A stretch of 64,000 bases of DNA from Trematomus loennbergii. Taxonomy: Eukaryota > Chordata > Actinopteri > Perciformes > Nototheniidae. Where the stretch lies: assembly GCA_012861695.1 (NCBI GenBank), contig JAAOOA010000002.1, forward strand, positions 34,179,244-34,243,243, given 5' to 3'. The translations under genes were made by a program, and so were the position numbers. Positions 26,001-32,320 of this stretch are shown one piece after another; the stretch's first letter is position 1; each line of letters opens with the position of its first letter. The notes under the pieces were generated by a model, which was not told where the DNA came from, made no database searches, and saw only the letters and a list, made by a program, of their open reading frames with translations.

Positions 26001-29000
26001 ACCGTAATGGATAATAATGTACACTCTTGAAATAAGTGAGAGAGGAGAACTGTCACTTTGGCACCTCAGGGGAGGTTGTTGCACTCTGGGATTGGTTCTT
26101 CAAGGTCACAAAGGTCATCACTCTGTCTTGGATGGGTTTCATTTTCTGTCCTGTCGCCTTTCTCTCCTGAGGTAACAGCTCACCTCCTTGCAGCTAACAA
26201 TCATTGGTGTTTCTGATAAGTGTTCACTTATTATCTCCGGCTGGTGCAGTATGTGCAGAGCTGCTGTGTGTCTGCCTCCTCGCCTACAGAGGCTGTTTCA
26301 TCGACGTGGGCCTAATGGTGTTCTGGACCCTGAGGTTCAGAGGGCAGGACGGTGGCGCTGATTGTTTCTCGTGTTCACTCTGCTGCTCACTCTGCTGCTC
26401 ACTCTGCTGCTCACTCTGCTGCTCAGCCAGGAGCAGATGGATGGTCCAGGAGCAGTGGCGGCGCCAGAGCATTTTTGTTGGGTAATCTATGGTAGGGCTA
26501 ACCCATACAGTGGTGGTGCTCAAGTCAGTATTTGCAATGTAATTACATACACGCTATATCGCCCCCCTTGACAGTGAAACGCCACGCGTGAGGTTTAGAT
26601 TATTTCCCTGTCTCAATCAAAATGGAACTGTATGAAATAAAACGGCACATTTGTCTTGTAGTAAATAAAAAGGGATCACTGTGAACGTGACGTATGATAG
26701 TACACGTTGAAGATCCAATGGGGATACTGAATGGCGGTTTCGATTGATCTCAATCAATAAGGCATGACGCAGATCCAACGTTTCGTTGCTCTGATTGGCT
26801 GTAGGTCTATTCAAATTGCATTCGGAGGCATTTTGATCTGACCGCGGCCGCGCTGATATTATAACGCCAGAGAATTTCCACACCTTTAGTGTATAAAACT
26901 CCCCCACTACTTAGACTATTCCTTTCACCCCTCTTATAGCATAAACCTGAATGGTCTCAACCATATTGCATCAGTAACGTGCACTTGTTGTTACAGCAGG
27001 ATCAGTTTGTGTGCTGTGGACACGACCCGTATATTTTCGCAATCCGTGTTCTCAACATTTAGCATTTCGCTTATTATTTAATTGAATTTGCATCACTTTT
27101 CATGGTGGGGCTAAGGTGGGGCTAAGCCATTTCTTGGTATGGCTGTAGCCTACCCCAGCCATACCCTGGCGCCGCCACTGTCCAGGAGAGATATGGCTGA
27201 CTGAGAGGCATCATGGATGCCAGCAGATGTGGCTTACACATTAGTCATTACAATCGAGAATAGACCTGCACACAAACACACTCTCTCACCTCCCACTCTG
27301 CATAGAGCCAGCCTGAAATTAATGCAGCTTTATTTTGTCTCTGTGCCACTAGCATGAGATTAATAAGCCATTTTTTAATTGCATTTTTGGCAGAGCCACT
27401 GGTAAAAGCGAATATAAAAGCCAAGTGGAGAATAGCATCCCCTCAGAGTATAATGAAGTGAAAGAAGAGCTCAGGCTGCTGCAGACTGCATTGATTGTTG
27501 AAATGTCCTTTAGTGAAGAGGTACTGATTTGTTTTTCTACCAAAGGGACTGAGGGGAAGAGATGTTGATGTGCCATCAAAGAAATGTAACCGCAGAACAG
27601 CTCAATAGCCCCTGCTTTATTTGTGCTGAGTATTTAAATCTTTGCTATAAATGTTTTATTCCTATTGTTGACACAAATAGTATTTCTTGTTGCTGTTGAA
27701 CGGAATATGTTTTGGTAGCATCTGTGTCTCCTTCAGGTCAGGAGGCAGGAAGGAGCCGCCTGCAGCAGCTTCATCACAGTTTGTCTGCAGTTATGTTTTA
27801 TCATAAGTAATAGTTTTCTGCTCCAGCGCCTCTGCTTAATGATAAATGCTCATTTGAGCAATTAGAGGGAGAAGCACTGGAAACATTCAGCATTCCTTTT
27901 TATATACGTATATATTAATGGAGGTTTCTGAGTGTTTGGATGGATTATTCTGTGTAGCTTTTACTTGAGGAAGTATGGCAACAGAGCAAACAGAAATATG
28001 GATCTTAGATTTGTTTGCAAACTGTTGTTGACCCGTCTCTGTCACACTCTGTTGATCTGTACCTCAGGGGACCAGGGTCCCAAAACAGTTCAATGCATGA
28101 CTCGGTTAATGCCACGCCTCAAGGCATTGGGAAATGGCAAAATGTCAGTCTGGAAAAGTTCAGTATAAAACAAATAACACATGACAAATCATTGTAGATT
28201 TTCTTGTAGAATTTCTTGTTGGTTTTCTTTGTAAAGAATATTTGTTTGCTAATATGGCTGCTGATTTTATTTCATTACTGCTTTTACACTCACAGTGAAA
28301 GCATTGCAGTAATTGTTGCGGCAGGCTCGTACCGACAGATGAAGGTCATCTTTGGGAATGTTAAAGTTAATCAGTCCAAAATTGGGTTTGACACAGGCTT
28401 TGGTGAAATAAATGTATGTTGCGTCTCTTTTCACCTCAAAAGTCTAGCTGTGCAGAATGTTCAGATCCCTCTGTCATTAGTGTTCCGAAACAAAGATGTC
28501 ATTGAAATGTTCTGTGTCTTGTTGAAGCCGATAATAACAGCGACAGAACAACATCTGAATGTCTATTAAATATATATCACTGGAAACAGTTTCACAGGAT
28601 CTGCTGGACATATTTCTGTTCCTGTTCAAAGCATTTCAAAACTGAAATAATGTACACCCTTCAGTGTTATACACAAAAAGTGAAGCGCCATGACAGTAAT
28701 GGTGTCCTCTGAGAGAAGCCTTGCTGAGGAAGACTGCACTGATTTGCTACCATGAGCATACTCAACAGACATTGAATCAATATTTGCGATCAATCAAGGC
28801 CAAATCTGTTGAATCTCATCTCTTTGAGAGGGAATATTTGAATCCGGAGGGATAATAACTTGGACTCTTTCATGTTTTGACTCACAAATAAACTGGGAGC
28901 AGGTTGCTCTGTCCTGATGAAACAGCTGATCTGAATGTTTGCTCGCTGCTCATTCTGCTCACACTTACCTTTGATCTGGCTTTGCATGCACATCCTGACT

Positions 29001-31410
29001 CCTCTTGCCCGTACAGACATTGATTAAGAACAATACCAGGAGGGTGAGGGTAACTATGCCTCGCTTATTATTCATTCTTTCATTGTTGAAGAATAAAAAG
29101 CAAAAAATAAGATCTGGGTAGTTTTTGATTATTATCTAACCTGGTAGAGCTCAGTTTGATCCCTTACACGAACATGCCACTGCAAAGGTCAGCTGTATCA
29201 TTGAGGAAGATCTGACCGGCTTGAAAGTATGAATACTCTCATTGTGTTTGAGAGTAGTTACTAGTGGCTGCATGTACAACATCTGTCAAGTGAAAACTGA
29301 AAAATTGGCATTACACTTACTGCCACACGGAGGGAGTCTGAGTGTGTGAGGGTGAAGAACAGGTGAGAGAGGGAAGGCTCTGCAGCGAAAGGAGGTGGCA
29401 CTGCTGGGTGTCTTTGTGTTTCACTCTGCATCCCCCCCCCCGCTAACATGTTCTAGCTTTGGCTGTCGTAGGTACAGGTTTGTGCAAACAAGTAGGCCAA
29501 GGCACACAAGAGCACTGAAAAGGAAATTGCTCTGCTTATGTGAGTGTGTGAGAAAGGGAAAACAGAATCAGAGTGGAAATGTGTCCGCGTTCACACCGGA
29601 GTACTTTTCCCGTTTAGTTCCGTTAGTACCCCTTATGTCGCGTTCACACCAAAAAGAGTACTTAGTGCCGGGATCTTTTACCCCCATTTTTAGTGCCTGC
29701 TGACAGGTGGTACTATCCTGGGGGGAAAAAGTGCCCCAGTTCTGATTGGCTGGGCGAATTGCAAACCACGCCCCGTAAAACTGAGTCCAGTGTGAGGAAG
29801 TCCTTCATCCTGCAGACTGCTTTCAGACAGGTGGAGAGGCTCTGCTGTGTTTTGTATGCAGTTGTTGCTTTCTGCATGTGTCTACCTTCTCCTTCTGTGT
29901 GGGGGGGGGCGGCTATGATTCACTGCACATTACTCATTCCCCTCATTTCACCAGGGATGCAAACTCTGAAGCAGCCCATCACACACATTAGGTTCTCCTC
30001 GTTGCACACACAGCCCTCAAGTGGGGATCAGATCATCAAATTGTTCATTTGCTTTGGCTTTTACACAATTTGAGGTTTTCAGCCACAGAAGCAAATCATA
30101 TTATGGAGCAACAAGTGTGGGGTGCCCCTGTGGAAATGTTGCCCTTTGTCTCCAGCGAAACAAAATGAAGTGAAGCATGTCTGCTGGTACACAGCACGGA
30201 CAAACGTTGTGCAACCTTACTCTAAATGAAACAATGGCAAAACTTTCTAGCCAGTTTGATGAGCAGATATTCAATAGCATCAGACTCTTAACTGCTAAAT
30301 ATAACTATTTAGATAATATGATGTTGCATAAAGGCAATGATAATCAAGCCTGAGGTCAGCTCTACTACTGACACACTGTCCTCTTAACCTCAGCTGTTCT
30401 ATTGCTACTAAAATGCCTGATTAGGTAATCCAATGACTGTCTAAACTAAACATAATCTATGATTTCTTTATTTAGTCTTCTATTTGCCCCCATCCCTATT
30501 TTTCCATAAATATAGCTCTGAAAAAAATCAAGAGACCACTACAAAATTATTTCTTTCTCTGGTTTTACTATTTGTAAATATGTGTTTGAGTAAAATTAAC
30601 CTTTTTTTGATTTCATTCTATAAACTACTGACAACATGTCTCTGTGTTGGAATTCAACAGACACGGGAAAAGAATGGCTGCCATACATAAATGTAGTGAT
30701 TGAGATTTAAGAAAAATTTGGAGTGGTCTATTTATCTTTTCCAGAGCTGTATTTATTCTTCATCACTTGAAGACATGTGTATGATTATTGTATTATTTTT
30801 AAGATGACTGCACTCTTAGGAAACCGTCATTTGTTTATATTTCTTCATTTTGACTCCTATAGGTTTTAAATTATTTAGGCTTTGTATTTATTTTGCATAA
30901 ACGTGGACCAGTACTTGCTTACAGCTTAATGCAGACGTGTATTAGTACACATGGTAAATATGATTTCCTTGTATTGCATGTAACCCATGTGTGTTGAAGC
31001 CCTTCTCTTGCCAGAGGCTGAGATGTGCGGCAGCGTCAGGAACATGGAGGATGAGCTGCAGTGCTGCTCTCATATAAACATGTGACTTTCTAGTATTCAA
31101 ACATTAACCCTTGGGATTAGAGGCTGATCAATCATTGTAACCCTATCCAGAATGAAATCACCACACAGTAAAGGCCTAGGAAAGTGTCTCATATCCTGCT
31201 TCTCCTCCTGTGAGCTCAGATGGGTTAATGCCTCTCTCTGATGCAGGTGTGTGATCTCTCACCCTTTCACTGTGACAGGCGTTCAACTCGGAGACGGACA
31301 ACTTCAAGCTGCTGTACGGGGGCCACCAGTACCACGCCAGCTGTGCCAACTTCTGGATCAACTGTGTGGAGCCCAAACCCCCCGGCCTCATCCTGCCCGA
31401 CCTGCTCTGA
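1508..31410 (+). CDS. synrg: Synergin gamma (AP1GBP1), 21 coding exons, 5' end outside the window
   Basis: Synergin gamma is a cytosolic accessory protein that binds the gamma-ear of AP-1 (and GGA ears) at the trans-Golgi and endosomes. I recognise it from the N-terminal GFPMVPVMQPNMQG block, the basic coiled coil (exon 3917-4022), the EH-like domain (9271-9677), repeated acidic DDFxDF/DEFSDF ear-binding motifs, and the C-terminal helical block ending PPGLILPDLL. Coding exons: 1508-1548, 2819-3015, 3152-3279, 3917-4022, 4106-4216, 5054-5461, 6882-7160, 9271-9348, 9481-9677, 10763-11008, 11193-11332, 12832-12956, 13561-13623, 15003-15969, 20018-20563, 22021-22184, 22317-22370, 22883-22979, 24011-24159, 25176-25283, 31279-31410. 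All are bounded by AG/GT (the last exon ends at a TGA) and phases agree except at the indels. About 1445 codons are visible; the human protein is about 1314 residues. As printed, the frame breaks in exons 4106-4216, 15003-15969 and 25176-25283. Splice sites and flanking homology are intact, so I read a live gene with consensus errors rather than a pseudogene. Confidence 0.95.
1549..2818. other. synrg intron
   Basis: AT-rich intron. It contains three tandem copies of an 18-19 bp unit (AAATGTGACTCATCTAGC) at 1952-2007. Nothing else is recognised. Confidence 0.6.
1952..2007. repeat. Tandem repeat, 3 x 18-19 bp
   Basis: Three near-identical copies of AAATGTGACTCATCTAGC, followed by a degenerate start of a fourth. 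Intronic. Confidence 0.85.
2819..3015 (+). CDS. synrg: synrg exon with polyglutamine tract
   Basis: Encodes GMVPM, then 29 residues of Gln (one His), then GFPMVPVMQPNMQGMMGMNF, ending PMQ at the donor CAG|GTGAGC. The human protein has only a three-Gln run at this point, so the tract is expanded here. Acceptor TTTAG|GC. Confidence 0.92.
2833..2919 (+). repeat. synrg: Coding CAG/CAA repeat (polyglutamine)
   Basis: 29 codons, 28 Gln plus one His (CAT at 2851-2853), mixing CAG and CAA. The long Leu- and Ala-type reading frames on other phases here are shadows of this repeat. Confidence 0.95.
3152..3279 (+). CDS. synrg: synrg exon, Gly/Met/Gln-rich region
   Basis: Encodes GGMAIGMQTPGMQFMGQ and then YTADMQKQMAEEH, leaving CA to be joined to G of the next exon. 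Acceptor CACAG, donor CA|GTAAGA. The last codons begin the coiled coil. Confidence 0.9.
3280..3916. other. synrg intron
   Basis: AT-rich, with a short G run near 3580. No element recognised. Confidence 0.5.
3917..4022 (+). CDS. synrg: synrg exon, charged coiled coil
   Basis: Encodes a highly charged helix containing KRLEQQQKMLEEDRKRRQFE, then KQKLRLLSSVKPK. This is nearly identical to the mammalian protein. Acceptor TTTAG|G, donor AAG|GTGAGT. Confidence 0.93.
4106..4216 (+). CDS. synrg: synrg exon with apparent 1-nt deletion
   Basis: Begins TGEKSRDDALEAIKGNLDGF and runs to AKMHPT, then leaves the expected frame. Reading one base earlier from about 4192 gives PSSQTKKP plus G, which matches human PASHPKKP and joins both possible downstream exons in phase. 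As printed the next exon is entered out of frame and stops within about 95 bases. The break lies in the C-rich stretch 4187-4193. Confidence 0.9.
4217..5053. other. synrg intron
   Basis: AT-rich, pyrimidine-rich toward the 3' acceptor. No element recognised. Confidence 0.5.
5054..5461 (+). CDS. synrg: synrg exon, Ser/Pro-rich with two DEFSDF motifs
   Basis: After the acceptor GCAG the frame reads DSSPPHLSVTTHS, then EDTDEFSDFQGPVDG and, about 50 residues on, DDDEFSDFVQGP. It ends TFQ plus G at AAG|GTAACT. The acidic phenylalanine motifs are of the gamma-ear-binding type. As I recall, the equivalent exon is alternatively used in mammals; its phases (enters and leaves after one codon base) would allow skipping. 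Confidence 0.88.
5462..6881. other. synrg intron
   Basis: AT-rich and without supported coding potential. I cannot assign any repeat family here. Confidence 0.5.
6882..7160 (+). CDS. synrg: synrg exon starting GPSLEEK
   Basis: Acceptor CTCAG, then GPSLEEKLFSSCDLS, then a Ser/Ala/Pro-rich linker ending QTRSDSG at the donor GTG|GTGAGA. The GPSLEEK block is conserved with human GPSLEEKFLVSCDIS. Confidence 0.9.
7161..9270. other. synrg intron carrying an hAT-type element
   Basis: Holds the bounded element at 7337-8332. The remainder (8341-9270) shows no recognised feature. Confidence 0.55.
7337..8332. mobile_element. Non-autonomous hAT-type transposon, 996 bp, with 8-bp TSD
   Basis: Left end CAGGGGTGGTGAACC and right end GGTTCCCCACCCCTG form inverted repeats. 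The flanks carry the same 8 bases, CTTTGGAT, at 7329-7336 and 8333-8340. An 8-bp duplication with CAGGGG-type ends is the hAT signature. Both ends also carry a GAGGGCCGTA-like subterminal motif. No transposase frame is visible. Confidence 0.9.
9271..9348 (+). CDS. synrg: synrg exon, lead into the EH-like domain
   Basis: Encodes GVAVYPQQEHIQPMLPAWVY and NDSLIP. The acceptor is CAGCAG and the donor CAG|GTTAAC. The human counterpart has MPPWIYNESLVP. Confidence 0.9.
9481..9677 (+). CDS. synrg: synrg exon, EH-like domain core
   Basis: Encodes EMFQKVLEFTMTPAGIDTAK, then LYPILMSSGLPREALGQIWA, then TKEELYTVLALIGVAQ. These are the helices of the Eps15-homology domain that contacts partners such as SCAMP1. 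It is complete and in frame between TAG and CAG|GTAAAC. Confidence 0.95.
9678..10762. other. synrg intron
   Basis: AT-rich. Nothing recognised beyond the flanking splice sites. Confidence 0.5.
10763..11008 (+). CDS. synrg: synrg exon, Pro/Met/Ala-rich linker
   Basis: 82 whole codons beginning SGLPTMNVEILGQFPSPPVP and rich in Met, Pro and Ala, ending SFPAAQ at the donor CAG|GTAACA. The frame stays open past this donor into an 18-bp tandem repeat (see findings). Confidence 0.88.
11024..11149. repeat. Intronic tandem repeat, 7 x 18 bp
   Basis: Seven copies of TTTAGTYCTGAATGTTCC begin 16 bases after the donor at 11008/11009, inside a 184-bp intron. The unit is a multiple of three and lies in the open frame of the preceding exon. 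Confidence 0.95.
11193..11332 (+). CDS. synrg: synrg exon with DDFQDFQ motif
   Basis: Encodes GTKADDDDFQDFQEAPK and later PFTEFQGESGG. It ends QN plus AG at the donor CAG|GTAATG. DDFQDFQ is the archetypal gamma-ear binding motif of this protein. Confidence 0.93.
11333..12831. other. synrg intron
   Basis: AT-rich, with many poly(T) runs. No repeat family or gene recognised. Confidence 0.5.
12832..12956 (+). CDS. synrg: synrg exon with DKYAVFKQL repeat
   Basis: Encodes SAPALLTPVSGSS and then DKYAVFKQLSVDQPAEP between CTGCAG and TCAG|GTACCT. This is the first of three DKYxVF-QL units in the protein. Confidence 0.92.
12957..13560. other. synrg intron with a dispersed teleost repeat
   Basis: Carries the repeat-like segment at 13031-13160. 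Otherwise featureless. Confidence 0.5.
13031..13160. repeat. Dispersed repeat fragment (GGCAAGTTTATTTATATAGC type)
   Basis: The stretch with GGCAAGTTTATTTATATAGC, then CAAGGCAATTCAAAGTGCTT, is a sequence I know as very common in teleost genomes. The superfamily cannot be decided from this fragment and the limits are approximate. Confidence 0.5.
13561..13623 (+). CDS. synrg: synrg exon with second DKYxVF unit
   Basis: A 63-base exon encoding DGGDKYSVFRQLEPPVDKKP and F, between CCAG and TTTG|GTAAGA. Confidence 0.92.
13624..15002. other. synrg intron
   Basis: AT-rich. Short open frames lack homology or splice support. Nothing recognised. Confidence 0.5.
15003..15969 (+). CDS. synrg: synrg largest exon, five DFxDF-type motifs, one frame break
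   Basis: The first part (GEGFADFKSV, DDGFTDFKTADSVSPLEP) is in one frame to about 15180. From about 15190 the conserved sequence (KNPLNMADLDLFSS) continues one frame over and stays there to 15969. In it are DDFGDFALFG, DDFADFMAFG, SDKYDVFKQLSLE, DDFADFQSSKF and the block VKSLDLPSIGGSSVGKDDSE. The break needs one extra base removed, or two restored, between about 15170 and 15200. Acceptor CAG|GG, donor ACAG|GTGAGG. Confidence 0.92.
15970..20017. other. synrg long intron (4 kb)
   Basis: Contains a TTAA-flanked inverted-repeat element at 17454-17998. The rest shows no gene or known repeat. Confidence 0.55.
17454..17998. mobile_element. Candidate TTAA-flanked MITE, 545 bp
   Basis: Left end AGAGACAGTATT and right end AATACTGTCTCT-like (GATACTGTCTCT) are inverted repeats over 11 of 12 bases. 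Each is bordered outside by TTAA (17450-17453 and 17999-18002). TTAA target sites fit piggyBac-type insertion. No coding capacity. Confidence 0.6.
20018..20563 (+). CDS. synrg: synrg exon, SYDWSDRE to LATFDL
   Basis: Open throughout: GDDMKFDPFGTSALSTLASY, DWSDREE, DRFEAFADFGS, DEDDFGDFAS, SDEFGAFQADKPKFGKSDFL, EEMIKNELATFDLCVQ. The chosen acceptor is the AG at 20016-20017 (CAGAG|GA), because the AG two bases earlier gives an immediate TGA. Donor AAG|GTGAGC. Confidence 0.92.
20564..22020. other. synrg intron with a SINE-like element
   Basis: Carries the tRNA-like repeat at 20813-20976 and a short CA-rich stretch near 21660-21700. Nothing else recognised. Confidence 0.55.
20813..20976 (-). repeat. 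tRNA-derived SINE-like element
   Basis: On the - strand it starts GGCGGCAGTGTCTCAGACTC (A-box-like region) and carries GGTTCACGTCC (20924-20934), a good RNA polymerase III B box. It continues with the GGAGAGGTGCCAGTTCACCT and GAGCAAGGCACC body of a repeat common in teleosts. The limits are approximate. Confidence 0.65.
22021..22184 (+). CDS. synrg: synrg exon, SLGDKEI block
   Basis: Encodes SHKRSHSLGDKEIGRSPPSP and then PFRDRSNTLSEKPALPVIRD up to GEVE at GAG|GTGAGG. It is almost identical to the human sequence. Confidence 0.95.
22317..22370 (+). CDS. synrg: synrg 18-codon exon
   Basis: Encodes ESERYAYEWQRCLESALE. Acceptor TTGCAG. The donor GAG|GTTTGT is weaker than its neighbours. Confidence 0.93.
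22371..22882. other. synrg intron with (TA)n
   Basis: AT-rich, ending in the microsatellite 22815-22854 just before the acceptor. Confidence 0.6.
22815..22854. repeat. (TA)20 microsatellite
   Basis: Uninterrupted TA dinucleotides, 28 bases upstream of a synrg exon. Confidence 0.95.
22883..22979 (+). CDS. synrg: synrg exon between two microsatellites
   Basis: Encodes IITKANNILNSISSSAVCTE and VIQSAQGMEYLL plus G. The acceptor ATTAAG lies 28 bases after a (TA)n run and the donor G|GTGAGG lies 8 bases before a (CA)n run. Confidence 0.94.
22980..24010. other. synrg intron with microsatellite and repeat-like tail
   Basis: After the (CA)n run the segment around 23640-23880 is unusually GC-rich (GCCCCGCGCCGTGCCGCGCC) and ends CAGTGGAAATGCGCC. 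This is wording I associate with dispersed teleost repeats. No ends can be defined. Confidence 0.4.
22988..23051. repeat. (CA)n microsatellite
   Basis: CA dinucleotides with two CC interruptions, starting 8 bases after a synrg donor site. Confidence 0.95.
24011..24159 (+). CDS. synrg: synrg exon, VVEVYRVTRRVEL block
   Basis: Encodes GVVEVYRVTRRVELGVKATA, VCSEKLQQLLKDISRVWNNL and MGFMSLAKLA. This helical part of the conserved C-terminal region is intact. Acceptor ACAG, donor GCT|GTAAGA. Confidence 0.95.
24160..25175. other. synrg intron
   Basis: AT-rich. Nothing recognised. Confidence 0.5.
25176..25283 (+). CDS. synrg: synrg penultimate exon with three apparent 1-nt deletions
   Basis: Homology is spread over three frames: PDE; SLDFSSCILR; IKNAKEW; CGVCLLNVDSRSK. 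The human protein reads PDENSLDFSSCMLRPGIKNA then CGVCLLNVDSRSR. Restoring one base in the A run near 25184, one C near 25218 and one G near 25243 gives exactly 37 codons with the correct outgoing phase. Acceptor TGTAG, donor AAG|GTTAGT. As printed the exon contains in-frame stops. Confidence 0.88.
26378..26425. repeat. Minisatellite, 4 x 12 bp
   Basis: Four exact copies of CTCTGCTGCTCA, ending about 27 bases before an hAT-type insertion. Confidence 0.9.
26453..27180. mobile_element. Non-autonomous hAT-type transposon, 728 bp, with 8-bp TSD
   Basis: Ends CAGTGGCGGCGCCAG and CTGGCGCCGCCACTG are perfect 15-bp inverted repeats. TCCAGGAG is duplicated at 26445-26452 and 27181-27188. There are internal TGGTAGGGCTAACCC-like subterminal motifs. 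No transposase frame. Confidence 0.93.
29631..29790. repeat. Dispersed repeat fragment (GCGTTCACACCAAAAAGAGT type)
   Basis: Contains GCGTTCACACCAAAAAGAGT and CTGGGGGGAAAAAGTGCCCC AGTTCTGATTGGCT, which I recognise as common teleost repeat wording. A partial second copy of the first motif lies just upstream at 29586. Boundaries and family are uncertain. Confidence 0.45.
30511..30752. mobile_element. Mariner/Tc1-type MITE, about 242 bp
   Basis: The left end (TAGCTCTGAAAAAAATCAAG then AGACCACT) and right end (AGTGGTCTATTTATCTTTTC then CAGAGCTGTA) are imperfect inverted repeats of about 30 bp, in a TA context. This matches the palindromic AGCTCTGGAAAAAAT-type MITE well known from fish and other vertebrates. 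Confidence 0.75.
31279..31410 (+). CDS. synrg: synrg last coding exon and stop
   Basis: Encodes AFNSETDNFKLLYGGHQYHA, SCANFWINCVEP and KPPGLILPDLL, then TGA at 31408-31410. Acceptor GACAG. The frame is intact and nearly identical to the human C terminus. Confidence 0.96.
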   Translation, partial: AFNSETDNFKLLYGGHQYHASCANFWINCVEPKPPGLILPDLL

Positions 31411-32320
31411 GCCCTGGGCTGCCGCTGCCATGGCAACGGGCAAAGGCTAATCAACACCAGATAGGTGGACTGACAACGCGCCTCAAACTGCACCGAGTCT
31501 GTATTTATGTGTTTTTATTCTGCAATCTCTCTTTCGTCACAACTAAGCTGTCCCAGATCTGGCCATTTGTTATAATGTAAAGTTTTGTATAAATATATAT
31601 GTACCATCTATGCTGTTATTGTTACTCTTTAACTCTTTCAGAGAAATTTACTAAACATATGTCTTGTTTTCACTGCTGGAAAAAGGTAATTATTAATTAA
31701 ATATCTTGAGTCATATTTATATTATTAGGTGTGCAATATGATTAGTAACACTGGAGGAGGACGGCTGTAAACATCGTGAGTTTTTAATGTCACTTGTTGC
31801 TTTGTTTAGGAGGATATTTATTCATGACTCCGTTTCCACTGAACCAGAGCTGTTGAATTATACACCTTTTATTGAACTTGAATTACATTTGTTGGTCGGG
31901 TCTGTTTGAAACTCTGAAGCTGTTTTGGTTTTAATAAGACATCTTTAACTTTCAAACTGAGGCAGGTGAATACCTTTTTGTTAATTGTGTTGAATCGACT
32001 GCTTTGAATGTTTTGTTGCACTCTTGAGGAGAATTACGAAACTCTTTGGCTATTTAAATTATAGATTTTATGTAGGTAAAAGTTGGGATTTGGGGACCTG
32101 AAAGAAACCATGTTATTGGTTTTGTTTATTGTTGTGTGCAACTAGAGCTGGAAGTTTGGAACAAGACCAATTCTTATCTAAACTACAGCACTACTAGCTA
32201 CTTGTATATAACAGTGTCATGCTTCAGCGTTGTAATTATGACCATAGACTGTATATACTGCCTATGATTGTGACTAACTGTAATGTGAATTTGATGTAAA
32301 TAAATATGCATACAGTTTAA
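31411..32320 (+). other. synrg: synrg 3' UTR with candidate polyadenylation signal
   Basis: AT-rich sequence after the stop. The last AATAAA on this strand before gene-free DNA is at 32299-32304, giving a UTR of about 0.9 kb. This is inferred from position; no cleavage site can be seen directly. Confidence 0.5.

Larger units (their letters stand above)
25284..31278. other. synrg last intron (6 kb)
   Basis: Holds a 12-bp minisatellite (26378-26425), an hAT-type element (26453-27180), a dispersed repeat fragment near 29631-29790 and a mariner-type MITE (30511-30752). The rest is unremarkable. Confidence 0.6.
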
